NCBI GenBank assembly: GCA_020536535.1
Contig: JAHLWZ010000093.1
Coordinates: forward strand, 29,234-93,233
Direction of reading: 5' to 3'
Length of the DNA stretch: 64,000 nt
Source of the DNA: Pelomyxa schiedti
Lineage: Eukaryota; Evosea; Pelobiontida; Pelomyxidae
Position 1 is the first letter of the stretch. Each line of letters begins with the position of its first letter. Made by a program: the position numbers and the translations under genes. This document shows, piece by piece, positions 52,475-64,000 of this stretch. Below the pieces are notes generated by a model. It worked only from the letters and a program-made list of their open reading frames with translations, did no database searches and had not been told where the DNA came from.

Positions 52475-55416
52475 ACGACTAATCCCTTTAGGTGGTGCCT
52501 TTGTTCTTGGGGCAGCCTTAGACACCTTGCAAATTGCGAGAATGATGACCGGTACCCCTGTGCGGGCCACAGCGTCGTCAAAGAAAGCGTCACGGTTAAC
52601 AGAAACAAAATTAACGTTGAGCAGTGACAACAAATCAATTTCTACGACTAAAACATCTGGTACTTTATCCTGCGATTATTGTCTGTTAACCTTCACCAGT
52701 TGCCCTAGCAGCAGTGGAAGAGCTAATACTCGGAGAAAGAGCAGTCAGTATTGCTAAAATAAAGTTCATCCTTAACTAGTATCTAGACTTGCTCTTTGAC
52801 AATTGTCTATTCTGGAGCAAACAAACAAGAATTTCTCAATATAGTAGCAGCAAATAGCGCTGACTTAGAGCTGTGGACACAAGGCATTTTCCATCTCGCC
52901 AATAGCCTCAAGGATGCAGATTTTAGCACAAGGTTGTAATTCCTTTTTCCGTGCGTCATTGATACGCTTCAGTTTTATATTACAAGAGAGAAGGAAAATT
53001 GAAGAGGCAACATTAAGTGAGAAAAAACTGAAGTCCTTATTGCGAAAGCTAAACTTTACTGGCTCTGATGCTGAAATATCTGAAAAGTTCAAAGTAGTGT
53101 CCAGTGGCACTTACGTCAACTAACCTATTCTAGTTTGTAGATACAGACAAAAATCTCTCTCTGGATGACAAGAAATTCATCTCTCTAATCAATTTACTCA
53201 GGTTAGGTTCAGTGTTATCGTACCACTGGAGCTAACTTTATTATAGGCACCACAAAGAAATTGATGATATTTTCCCAGTGCATTCCACGGGAGGAAGAAT
53301 GTCCGTAAGTCAGCTCAAGTCATTTATAGAAACTGAGCAGAAAGTATTCCGTTTTATTTTGAAATACAGTTTTGTTCATGGGATTGTAGGAAGCGCTAGC
53401 AGAACCTGAGTGTTTATCGTTGATCCAATTATTTGAGAATCCCACGGTAACGAACCAAATAATATCGGCAAGTTCTCACAGATTCTCATAGGCCACAGAG
53501 CTGTCTGTTGTTGGTTTTGAAAATTTTTTGATTAGTAAGTCCAATGACGTTTTTGATCCCCAAAGAGCACTGTATGTGTTTTTTAATATTGTCCAATCCC
53601 ATTATCATCCAGAGAATACATGGATATGAACCAAACTCTTACGTCGTATTTCCTAGCATCATCACATAACACTTACTTGGAGGGAAACCAGCTCAACAGC
53701 AAGTCCTCAAGAGAAGCTTACATTAAATGCTTGAAAACCGGATGCAGATGCGTTGAAGGTTTAGCAATAAAATCGTACTATCTGTACTCAAGCTTTCATT
53801 AGTTGATATATGGGATGGTGATGATGGGGAACCGGTTACCTTCCACGGACACACACTCACCTCCAAGATGAAGTTCCGAGAAGTCATGCAAAGTTCGCGA
53901 ATTCCTCCTCTCGTTATCTAACATACACTCTAGCCATTGCACAATATGCATTTATAAGATCACCGTATTCCCCACAAGAAGAAAAGCCTTTCAGTAACTG
54001 GTTTTTAGATATCCACTTATTCTTTCCTTTGAAAACCATTGCACTCTACCACAACAAAAGTTGATGGCGGATCACATAAAAGCAATTTTAGGCAGTAAGG
54101 CCCCACTCATTTTTATTCCCAACTAAGAAGACCCCAGATATGGTTGCCGCTCCTCTGCACAACCAACCTAACTGTGATTCAATAACTGAGCTGCCGTATG
54201 TAAGAAGTAGTTGGATTGCCCTTTTAAATACTCTTGCAGATCACCAAACACTCTCCAAGGAAAAATTCTGATAAAGGTGAGCCTCCAAGTGTGAGCCACT
54301 AAAAACTCATACTTTAGGGTTCTGTCATGGATGAGAATAACCAAGGAAAAATTCACAAATCGCTCTCTGACCTCACCTACCTGAAAGCAGGTACCAAGAT
54401 GGAACTGGTCAAAGCTAAAGGTAGTCTTGCTCCCAGGAACCATTTTTTAAATACTTTGTACAGACATGATGAAGCCTTGGGAAATGATGAGTTTCAGTGA
54501 AGGTGGGATCAAGAAACAACAGCACCAACATCTTGTAATGTACAATATGAGGCATTTCACTCGAACGTACCCCAAAGGCAGTCGAGTTGGTATGCGCAGC
54601 AAGAATAAGCTACCAACAAACGTATCAACTATTTAGATTCCTCCAATTACGATCCCGTTGGATGCTGGCATGCAAGTTGCCAGATGGTGGCTCTTGTATG
54701 TAACCAAAAAAATGTTCTTGCTCTGAATGAGTTATAGAACTACCAAACCCCTGATGAACCGATGTGGATTCAACATGGGAAGTTCCGAGAAAACGGAAGG
54801 TAACAATGGGTCTTGATAACTTCTAAACCGAGATAGATGTGGTTATCTTCTGAAGCCAGCTTATATGCGTGGAGGTCCAGCCGTTTCTGCTGGAAGGACA
54901 AGTGTCCGCATCACGGTAATTAGTTACATCCCTTTCACAACTTTAACAAAAAAAAGGTTTTTAGTGCGCGAAATCTTCCAAAGCTAAAAAATTCAGTGGT
55001 TTCTCCTACTATTCAAATCTCTATGTGTGACAGCAACACAACAGAAACGCACCTGAAGACACGACCCATAGGTACAGCTCCGATTTACTTTATTAAGCAG
55101 CTACTAATCAGCGCGCAGTTAACAATGGATTCAATCCGCAGTGGAATGAACAGAAGTTTTTCTATATCCGTTCAAGCGATACTGCAATGATTGTATTCTT
55201 AGTTGAAAGTGAAGAGCGAATGGGCTCCAAAAAGTACTCAAACCAAACAACAAAATAACTTCCATGACCAACAAACACACTAGGCTCGCACAAGCGGCCA
55301 TTCCTGTGCCATGTGCACGTGAGGGGTTCCGCATAGTTCCCCTCAATGACCCTCATGGTAGACCCCTACCAATGTGCTACCTTTTCTGCAAGTTCGAGTT
55401 CAATGTAGCATTCTAG
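52446..55416 (+). CDS. phosphoinositide-specific phospholipase C, delta-like
   Basis: Many short exons. The PH-like N-terminus includes [20 protein letters not shown] and, at its end, [21 protein letters not shown]-hand-like helices follow (52900-53600). The X domain has [15 protein letters not shown] with the catalytic His, GCRCVE(L)[26 protein letters not shown] and the [20 protein letters not shown] strand. The Y domain has [37 protein letters not shown] and [15 protein letters not shown]2 domain ends [20 protein letters not shown]. It hydrolyses PIP2 to IP3 and DAG at the plasma membrane and could act downstream of GPCRs. The start is uncertain: 52446, 52542 or an unseen exon. Confidence 0.85.
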
Positions 55417-55933
55417 TATTCAACAACAAAAATATTAAAGCCAAAAGAAAAAACCCCTATTCCTTTCAAACTTACATACAGTGCCTAGAACGAAAACACA
55501 CAACCTCGGTGGAGTGTGATGTCCACCCGGTTTTGTGTTTTTGTTTAAAAGTGAGCAAATACCACTTACATGAGTGCTTACCTTTCGTTTATTCGGCAAA
55601 ATACCAAGTCCAACAGCGGAGCGGGAAAATGCCTGTTATGACTGAGTGCAAAACATTTTTGGAGAGTTTCGACCTCTTGACGGAAAGTAATCCTCCCGGA
55701 TTGAGAGTTTATATCCTCCTCCATCCTCTGGGTTCGGAAAAAGTTTCACGAGAAAAAACAATTGACAGCATCATTGAAGAGTTGGGGTGATTGGCATCAG
55801 TCAATCAATCAACATTAGCCATTAGCTTTAGCGTTGCCTGTTAGTAACACTCTCTGGCTGTGAATGGAACTTATGTGAAGATTTACAATTGTGAATTTCC
55901 AGACTACAAGCAGTACGAATAGTGTATGTACTA
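55417..55933. other. intergenic region with small ORF
   Basis: Mostly AT-rich, between the PLC end (+) and the PWWP gene end (-). It contains an open frame 55630-55790 (+) reading MPVMTECKTFLESFDLLTES, GLRVYILLHPLGSEKVSREK, DSIIEELG: mixed composition and possibly a small gene with a second exon near 55870-55920 (YNCEFPDYKQYE). The splice is not convincing. Confidence 0.4.
55630..55790 (+). CDS. possible small protein, 53 aa or longer
   Basis: The ATG at 55630 opens MPVMTECKTFLESFDLLTES to IIEELG, an amphipathic, normally composed sequence, unlike the surrounding AT-rich DNA. A GTGATTGG donor follows the last codons. I do not recognise it. Confidence 0.3.
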
Positions 55934-58900
55934 CTAGGAGCGGTGGTCGCGGTCCCTGTGATGGTCTCTGTGTGATTCTCTGTCCCTATCTCTATCCCTG
56001 TCCCTGTCCCTGTGTGATTCTCTATCCCAGGACCTGTGATGGCGTTGTTGTGATTGTGACTGCGGTCTTGGGTCTCGGTCTTGGTCCCTGGAGCGTTGAG
56101 GTGGTGGGTTCATATCTATTGCTGCGGGGAATGTTAGTCTATTTGTAAGTGTCGGCCGGTTTTTTGTAACCCAAAGTGAAGAAATGAACTTGGGAGGGAG
56201 GGGAAGGGGCACACACCAACTTCAGAGCAGAACTCCTTGAAAACTTCCTCTAGGTCCCTTTGCGGTTGTGAATTTCGGTCTGGGTTACTGCATGTGGTTG
56301 CCGGATGAGAGGGAGGCATGTGTGGGTTGTCTGATGGTTCCGGTTTGTTTGTTGGTAAGCCGGGAATTGCGGTGCCGCGGCCCATTCCGGGCATCCCCCA
56401 CATCATTGGAGGAGGCATCATACCAGGGGAGATTGGTGGCATCATTCCCGTAGGCAGCATCCCAGGGGGAACCATTCCGGTGGGAAGTGGTGGCATTCCG
56501 CGAGGAATTGGTGGTGGCATCATCCCGGGAGGGGGCATCATTCCGGGGGGGAAAGGAGGTGCCATGCCGGGGGGGAATGGTGGGAGAAGAGTCCCAGGAG
56601 GCATTGTAGAAACCATCCCGGGGTGAATGGGTGGTGGCATCATTTGCGGGTTCATTATGGCATAGGGGTTCACGAACCCACCAATTGGTGGAGTTGTCAT
56701 GGGAATGTTTTGAGTCGTACTAGGCTTGCTTCCCTCTGGTGGGGCTGGCAGTTCCGTGGCCGGGTTCGTTTGAATTGGAGGGTAAAAATTAGGAGGCATG
56801 GGATATGTCATAAGAGTGCCCTGCATTTGCATCTGTGCCTGATTACCTTGCTCGGGAGCTGGTTGGCTTGGCAAGGAAGACATTGGGGGAACAGGTAGCT
56901 GGGACTGAGGTTGCTGTTGGTTAGGGGCATTAGGGTGTTCCTGTTGCGTGTCACTAGGCCCTTGTTGGACCTGCTGAGTAACACGTTGGGACTGAAATTG
57001 GATTTTCCGGTGTTTGTACTCTGAATCGGGGAAGGGGGGATTTTGTTGCGTGCTGTCAAGTTGCTGTGATGCTTCCAAGTAAGACTGCTGTTGCTCTTGG
57101 GGTAGAGACTGAAAACGTTGTTGGAACATCTGCAGGCGTTGTGTGACGATATCGTGCTTTGTCTGTAAGTTTTGTTGTGTCTGTTGATCATTAAGATTCT
57201 CGGCGGGAAATGACTCAGAGAGAGATTGTGTTTGCATAATTGGTTCAAGTGTAGCCTGGTTGTTTGGTTGATTGCTTGGAGGATAATACACTGAAGGTGC
57301 AAGAGGATTTACTGGGGTGCTGGAATTTTGTGGCTGCATATGTGATGGAAGCGGGAGTGGTGGCGGTGGTTGGAATGCTTGCTGCGGAAGTGTGGGCTGT
57401 TGCACTTGCTGTGGTGCCAGCTGTTGTTCCAGCTGGGGTAGTGTACTTTGAATGTGGTTGGTAAGGTTGTTGCGACCGCTTATCGAGTGAATTTGCAACG
57501 ATGGAAGTGGAGTGGGAGCTGATGCGGGTTCTGAAGGTGTGTTTGTCTTAGCCTGTGAGAAAAAGCTACCATGCGTACTGAAGGAATTTCCTTCCTGAAA
57601 AAGAATAAGGCCTACTTATTACTGTCAATAAGATACCTCTTTACTTGAACATAGCCAAGAGGGCAAAGGTCGTGACTTATTCTCTGATGGGTGACTTCTA
57701 GAAGAATTTAGCAGACCAAAAAGGTGAGAGGGTAACCTTTCAGGCAGTTTTGCTGAAGGTCTGGTATTTTCAGTGTCTGGCTTTCGAATGTTGCTCCCAT
57801 GATGGTGCTGGTGATCGGTTTTCATCTTTCGGTTGTTAGGAAAGGATCATAGTATTGAGGTAACTCACCTTCTTATCTTCTTTTGGAGATAGCTCCCTGA
57901 CAGGAGGCCACATTGCAGAGGGAACTGGGGGAGATGAATGAAGGGTGTTCTGATTTGGTTTCTCATCAGTGTTTGTTGTACTGGCTACTGGATCTTGGGG
58001 AGGTGGCCACGGTATACTAGTCTCGGAGGTTTCTTCCTTTTGAGGAGGTAATAACTTATCCTCTTTCCGACTGTCGTTTCCCTGTTCCTTCTCCATTTCT
58101 TTTGTGATTGCGGAGTGTTCATTTTGCTTCTCGTCCAGTTTCTCTCCTTCTTTAGCTTTTCCTTTCTCGGGTTGTTCTTTCTCTTGCTGCTCTGTTGTGC
58201 TCGACTTATCATGGGGAGAGGCTGATGAGGAGGGGGTGGCTTGCGATACTGTTGTGCTAGAATTACTGGCTGAAGAGGAACTAGAACTAATAGACTGTGT
58301 AGTAGTTGCTTTTATTTTTGGAACAGGAAGTGCTTGAAGTTCCGGTTTTGAGGGACTTTCAGATGTAATCTTTGTTTACATGTTAGAATTGAAGGGAGTG
58401 TAGAGGAATACCTTGAGTGAACCTCGAAGATTCTTGACTGGTCGCCCAAGGGCAATTACATCATCCTGTGCCACAGGTGCTGGAGGAGCAGTCGGTCTGA
58501 GTTTTTTGTTTACTGGGGGGCTAAGAGTGTTTCGATTGAGAGACTGCAGAGTGATTTTGGGACTTGGTGATGATTTTGGAAGCTGGCTTGTTGAGGTGAC
58601 CTTTGGCGATCTATTGGGGGTGCTACTGGATCTAAGTGCACATTTTGTTGCAGTTGCAAGTTTGGTGGGTGTTGATGGTTTAGCAGGAGTTTTGGTAGGT
58701 GGTAGTGGTTTTGGTGCAGCTGTTTTTGGTGGTTTTGGCAATGTTGATTTGGGTGTTTCTAGCTTCGGTGAGGCCGGTTTTGGTGAGACCGGCTTTGCTG
58801 CTGGTTTTCCTTGGGTTTTCAAATCCACCCCTTCCTGGGATTGTATTACTTGTTCTTTGGGTTTAGACTCACCCGACGCAGTGTCAGAGACGCGGCGTCT

Positions 58901-60813
58901 GATATGCTTCCTCAGTGGTGTTGGCGTTGTTGGTGTTGAAGCGGGAAGGCTAGAGTCCAAGGTGGCAGAGCTGGAAGAGGAAGCTTGTGCTTCTTCTGCA
59001 CTAGAAGTTGAGACAGTTGGTGTTGGATCACTTGAGGAGTCCTTCTCGATCTTAGTCTCACTTACATTCTTTTTAGGCTTTGTCTCTTTCTCTTTTAGTT
59101 TGGACTTACTTGTCCTTCCCTTCTTCTTTTTTGGGGTTTCTGGTTCTGACTTACTCCCTCTCTTGGAGTGGCTTTTTTCCTTTTGCCTCCTTTTGTATGG
59201 CCTTTTTGCTCGCTTTGTTGTTTTGCCAGTAGCTTTTTTCTCGAGATCTGAAAGAGAGGCCTCACCATTGTTAAATTGAGTGGCTTGCTCAAATGCAAGT
59301 TCCCACTGTGCTCGCTTCACTGGTTTGACAGTTTTAGATTGGAATAGGCACACTTTATCGTGATTTGCCCAGCCACTGGAGTTATCAGGTAAGCAAAGCA
59401 CAATAAAAATTATTCATACAATTCCCATGTGCCAAAAAACCGGACAAGAATTTCTTTGCCGTTTCTTTGAGCAAGAACATTTTCTGGTGCTTCCTCTGGG
59501 TCATAGACCTAAGAAAGTAAATTTTCAAAAAGGACAGTGAAAGAATTACAATAGCAGGCCACGTGGGGGAACCAGGATAGTCAACCCATAAAATATCATC
59601 TGAAGAAAAACCTCCAAATTCTCCCCTACCTTCAAGTCCTTTGACCTACAGTCAAAAGTATTTGGTAAGAGAACTGTATGAATTCAAGTCTACACACTTT
59701 TGGGTCTTCACAAAGTGGCCTTCGGGGACCAATCACAGCACTTGTTTCAGGGAAAACATCTAAAAGTATAATTTAGTGCAGGGAAAAAAGGCATAATCTC
59801 CTACCATAAAATGGTTCATCCCTATCATGTAAATCAATGAGAATCCGTCTTGGCTGAGCCTGTATTGGCTTTTCGGCTCTAGGTTTGTTGGCCCGCCTCT
59901 CTTTCATTACCAATAACAAGCTGCCCACTGGTTCATCTGATTCTTGGTCTGTTTCCGTTTCTTGTTCTTCTTGATCCCCAACAGCCACTTTCGATGGTGT
60001 CGTGGGCACTGGTTTATCTGGTTTATCCTTATTCCTTGTCTCTTGTGCGACATCCTGCATAACTTCATCATCTTTAGGTTTCAAATGTCTATCTGCGTGT
60101 TCCTCTGCACTTTCTGGCTCTTGTTTTGCTTTATGCTGTTCCTCCTCACGGCTTTCTTCCAGTTCCTTCCTGGAATCCTCTTCTTCGTGTTGATCCTGCA
60201 CTTTTTGCTGAGTATTGCAGCCTTCATCACCAACATGGTGCTGCTGCTGGTACTCCACTACGTCGGTGCTCTTTTCATTGAACAATACACCGTCGTCGTC
60301 GTCTGCATCCACACTATCATTCTCCCTGTCCTTTTCCTTGTCCACTACATCATCATCACCACCACCAGCACCATTCTCCCTTGGTTGGCCTACACTATCC
60401 TCTGGCTTTTCCTCGCGTCCTTCTTCTTGTCCTTGTCCTCGTTCTTCTTGGTGCTGTTGTTGTTGTTGCGTGTTGTGTTGTGGCTGCAACATTTCATGAT
60501 CATCATCCGCTTTTTCGGGAGCTACGACGGTGTCGGTTTTGTCCGCCAGTTGTTGTGGTTGTTGCTCTTGTACTACTGTTACATTCGACTTGTCGTCGTC
60601 GGCGTCGGTGTTGTTTGTTTGTGTCTGTGGTTGTGGCTGTGGTTGCGGCTGTGGTTGCTCGACTTGTTCTTTTTCGCACTTTTGTTCAGTCGCCGCCTTT
60701 TCGCATGTTGGTACCGCAACCACGTCCACATTGACGGCGTCGGTTGTTTTGGTGGACGCGATTGCGTAGGCTGTCGCTCCCGTTGTTGTCGTGTCGGGCG
60801 TCTCTACGCTCAT
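55934..60813 (-). CDS. PWWP-domain chromatin protein with Pro/Gln and Arg-Asp tails
   Basis: Starts MSVETPDTTTTGATAYAI (ATG 60811-60813), followed by a very acidic Gln/Glu/Asp region. The PWWP domain lies at about 59330-59660: GEFGGFSSDDILWVDYPGSP with TWPAIV, DPEEAPENVLAQRNGKEILV, RFFGTWE, then HDKVCLFQSKTVKPVKRAQW; the aromatic cage Tyr/Trp/Phe are visible. Lys/Arg-rich (KRAKRPYKRRQKEK), Ser/Pro/Thr-rich and long Gln/Pro/Met-rich segments with GMMPPPIPRGMPP repeats follow. The last exon is Arg-Asp/Arg-Glu/His/Ser-rich (56130-55934). PWWP domains read H3K36 methylation on nucleosomes, so this is a nuclear chromatin or transcription cofactor. No catalytic domain was seen. Confidence 0.77.
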
Positions 60814-61047
60814 CGCTCCGATCTTCTGAATGTTTCGAATTTTTTGATTGCAGTTCGGTGACCGCGAACGCTGATGGACCCTATGGTGGTCTGGATCGAG
60901 AAGATAAATCACATCGAGCGGTGGTTTGGGAGTGAAGGCGCGTTGGGCTTGGTAAAGGTGGAAGGGAGTTGTAATTTTATACATGTTATAAACACAAGGC
61001 AAAATTTGTCCTTACAGTGGGGGTGTTGGTTACCTCGATAGTGTGGT

Positions 61048-63960
61048 TCATAGACCGGTTGTTGGTGGGAGGGTTGGAAGTGGCCCACAAATGGAATCGC
61101 GGATTCTATTGTGAACTTCAGAAGAGAGGTTCACTTCCAGAGTGCAACCGTGGCCAACATATGTGCGGTATAGTCTGGAAGCCTCTACGGCAAGTTGTTT
61201 CTGTGCAGCCGGGTTAGGGGCGGAATATTGTGAAAGAAGGATACGCACGGGTGACGGATTCCGCATGTTGCTAAACGCGGTGGCTTCTTCCAGGAACAAT
61301 AGATTCTCTATGGCTTGCTTGGTCATCAGAAATTTACGGAAGTCGCTGGCGAGAATAGGTTGACTCAGAACAAATGCAACACTCAGATGAGGTGATTTTG
61401 TCTTGCTGTTGCATTTTTCCAGCAGCTGCTGTGCCTGCTTTGTAACTGTTGAACGGTCAGCCGTCTAGTAAATATGTTAAGCTATTACTTGACCAGCCGG
61501 GGAGAAGGGAAAATGTAAGAGTGTCAGTTATCTCGACCATGGCCTCTTTGAATACAGACTGCAGAGGCAGAATCTAGAAGATACAATTAGTGGGGAAAAA
61601 AATATGGAGGTGTAGGCAGAACCTTCTCAGCAGGTTCCAACTGGGGTTGTGAAGTATGTGCGAGTGTCGGTTCTGAGCTCTGAGTCTCATCTTCGGTGTT
61701 GGGTGCTTTACTTGGGGGCTCAATCGACAGTGCTTGTGCAAGGGAAAGAACTTGAGTTTCATCAGCGGATGAACTGTCGGTGTCAGTTTTCTTGTGAAGA
61801 AGGGACTGGAAGGAGAATCGCGGTGTTTTTGATGTGTGTTTGGGACTCCTTGATCCGTCTGGGGGAAGTGTTGGCGATGATGATGGTGATACCGACGGAG
61901 ATAAAGAAGAGGATAGGGATAAAGAGGGGGACTTGGGTAGGATTGCCTGCACAGGGCGTTGAAGTTCAGAAGGGGTATGAGACTTGAGCAGCTGCGATGG
62001 TACTGTTGCTGAAGCGGAGAGGGATGTAGTTATATACACTGTTTTACGTTTATCTGCTCTTGACATCGAAGGGGCGGAGTACTGTCCAAAGCGTTCCTTT
62101 ACTAATCAAGTTAGGCACAGGATAGTGCAGTAAGGAATTACATTGTTCACTTGGAAAGTCCGGAGGCCATTCTGGAACAATACTTGACCGCGACTCGTTT
62201 GAGCATGACGGGAACTTCGGAAATACTGGTGAGAGTGACGGGGAGGGTGTTAAAGATGGAGTCGAGGATGGAGTTGTGCTCGGGGATCCTTTTGGGGATG
62301 TGGGATGCAGCTGAAGTGGGGGAAGGACCCCAGGGCTATTCTTGAGATATTGTCTGGATAGGTCACCTGACTTTCTCAGTGTTATTCCCCCGGCAACAAG
62401 ATCCATGATCCTATGAACTCTGCTGGGTGAGGAAGATTCTTGACTTCTCTGGCGTGCACTATACTCTAACTTGGCTAGGTTCTTCGGAGAGCCTTCACAG
62501 TCTGTGGAGTCCACTGGGGGTGTATACAAACGTGGGCAGGGGGGACTGGTATCCACAGCAGCAACATTGTCCCCGTCTTTCAAAGTCTCAGAGAGTGAAA
62601 GACCCACTTGAAGTAATGTTGGATTGGAGGCCGGAGTTTCTGTAGAAGCCTTGTTTTCATCATTGAAAAAATTGAGTGGAGATTTCTCTGCTGCAGAATG
62701 CTCCCGAGGTTCTTGGCTCTGTGGAAGAGGGTGCCGAGTTGTGGGTGGTGTATAATCTCCGGAGTCGACAGTACTGCCCTTGGCCTCACCGCCCTTCTCC
62801 AAAGATGAGAACTCACATCCTTCACTCTGTAGTTGTTGTGACACTTGACGGGGTGATATAGTAGTTGCACTCGGTTGGCTCGCATTCAGGTCTCCGTGCT
62901 CGTTCCTATCTTTTCTCATTAGAGCGGCCTTGATTCTAAGACTGACACTAGGGTAGTTAGCCTTTCCCTTCATTGGGCTATCAGATTGGGCCCTGTCCCG
63001 GATTGACCTCCCTGACCTCGTCCTAGTCCTATCACTCCCCGGTGTTCCCGGCAACTTCGGTACTTTCACAAGCTCCTTTTCTTCCAGTCCCGTGCCCTCG
63101 ACATGCCCTATCTTCTGCGGGTCACTGGAATTTTGCTCTTGCACCTGGCATTGACTAGTACTTTGTTCTTGGGCCGGTCTAGGAGCTTCCAGCTGCTGCT
63201 GGCCTTGTTCCTGTGGTTCCTCTTTATCCTGGTGTTTCTGTGCTGGTGACGGCGAAGTAACCCTTGGGAGGGGCCCAGCAGAGTGCCTGTGGTGACGGTG
63301 TTTGTGCCGGCTGCTACTTGTACTAGCACTACTACTACTAGTAGTAGTAGTTGTGGTAGTGTTGATGGTATTGGGAATTATGGGGGAGGATGACGCGGCG
63401 GTTGGGTCCCAGTCGCTGTCGGCAGCCGTTGTTGTGGTCGTGGCAGCAGGGGACTCGGTGATCCCGTTGGCAACAACAGGGAACGGCAGGCACTTCCTGT
63501 GCCTGCTGGTCGACGGCGATTGTGACTGCGATTGCGATTGCGATTGCGATTGCGATTGCGATTGTGGGTGTTCCATTCCTCCTTCTCCATCTCCTTCTCC
63601 CCCTCCTAGATCCAGATCGGCACTAGCACTCAGTGGTGCCGCGGGCGGGGGGGTTGTGTCGGCCGGGTCGCGGAGGGGCACGCCCATGCACGATCGGGGC
63701 CGCCGGTGCTTGCGGGGGGTAGCCGCGGCCTGGGGGAGGAGCGGCGGCTCGGGGACGACGGACGGGGAGGGGCTGCGAGACGACGAGGAGGAGGTGGTGG
63801 AGGGGGAGCGGGCGTGGCGGCGGTGGGTGGCGTGGTGGCGGCCGGTGCTGTGGGTGCGGGCGTGGGCCGCGTGGGGCGAGAGCGAGGAGGCCGTGGCGGC
63901 GTAGGGGGTTCCTACTAGTAGTATTGGCGGAGTGGTACTGGTGTCCACAGCCTCGATCAT
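61048..63960 (-). CDS. RGS-domain protein with long disordered N-terminus
   Basis: Starts MIEAVDTSTTPPILLVGTPY (63960). About 800 residues of His/Ser/Arg, poly-Ser, (Gln-Ser)n, Pro and Thr low complexity follow. The C-terminal folded part is an RGS domain (61048-61480): HLSVAFVLSQPILASDFRKF, LMTKQAIENLLFLEEATAFS, PAAQKQLAVEASRLYRTYVG and LSSEVHNRIRDSI. These fit the RGS pattern (FxxFL, ENLxFW-like helix, C-terminal helices). RGS domains speed GTP hydrolysis by G-alpha subunits, a natural partner for a GPCR such as the one at 4-6 kb. Residues usually contacting G-alpha were not all verified. It ends TLPPTTGL at 61048. Confidence 0.8.
63522..63566. repeat. GATTGC hexamer microsatellite encoding Gln-Ser repeat
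   Basis: About seven tandem copies of GATTGC/GACTGC on the + strand, read on the - strand as CAATCG..., giving QSQSQSQS in the RGS protein. Confidence 0.9.
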
Positions 63961-64000
63961 CGGTAAAAACGAATTTCGTGTGTTGTTCCAAAGAGCGACC

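Noticed and set aside
60002-60861. Hydrophobic + strand frames that look like membrane proteins
   Set aside because: They are the antisense of the acidic Gln/Glu-rich start of the PWWP gene.
61649-63904. + strand frames with poly-Cys/Asp or Gly-rich runs
   Set aside because: Antisense of the RGS protein's disordered N-terminus; the poly-(Cys-Asp) is the GATTGC microsatellite.

Overview
This is a gene-dense eukaryotic nuclear window. Almost every protein gene is interrupted by short GT-AG introns, mostly about 35-90 bases. Neighbouring genes are often only 5-300 bases apart, and a U6 spliceosomal RNA gene is present. A cAMP-receptor-like GPCR, a Rac, an RGS protein, a vault-repeat protein, TRIM-like proteins and a calpain with an Asn/Gln-rich tail suggest an amoebozoan. 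The GC-rich multicopy family with 'RDQFLALATST'-type starts reminds me of Archamoebae such as Pelomyxa. That placement is inference from memory, not a search result. I saw no CRISPR, IS element, bacterial operon or virus-derived gene.

Layout. 0-6 kb, + strand: the 3' part of a HAD-like hydrolase, an unknown ORF followed by an ORF with RNA-polymerase-II-CTD-like repeats, a two-TM Cys-containing membrane protein, and a seven-TM receptor. 6-13.7 kb: XPD/ERCC2 helicase (+), then calpain and V-ATPase subunit c (-). 14-20.4 kb, + strand: TFIIF-alpha, followed within 5 bases by a poly-Q/P protein with a SUMO-interacting motif and coiled coil, then a beta-trefoil-like protein. 20.5-28 kb: two members (A intact, B frameshifted) of a lineage-specific GC-rich family, a protein kinase followed by Sel1 repeats, and Rac. 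28-37 kb, all -: a TRIM-like protein with Gly-rich end, a Cys-rich tandem-repeat protein, an EF-hand protein and an EDC4/Ge-1-like decapping scaffold without the usual WD40 half. 37-42 kb: a vault-protein-like gene carrying only N-terminal repeats, and a CHERP-like (CID + RS/RD + G-patch-like) gene whose 5' part holds a nearly identical copy of an Arf exon. 42-51 kb: a second TRIM-like gene, the source Arf gene, U6 snRNA, a large ankyrin-RBR-CBM20 ubiquitin ligase, and a decayed copy C of the GC-rich family. 51-64 kb: a Met/Gln-rich protein, PI-PLC, a PWWP protein and an RGS protein.

The most exciting item is the gene at 46872-50473. It joins a HOIL-1-like RBR E3 catalytic module directly to a C-terminal starch/glycogen-binding CBM20 domain, behind ankyrin repeats. 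HOIL-1 is known to ubiquitylate glucosaccharides, so this looks like a single-protein, carbohydrate-targeted ubiquitin ligase. Second in interest are the Cys-rich repeat protein at 30798-32056 and the rearranged 37-40 kb stretch, where the vault-like gene is short and an Arf exon has been copied in.

Exon borders were assigned by eye from reading frame and GT/AG sites, so gene ends are better supported than every internal junction.
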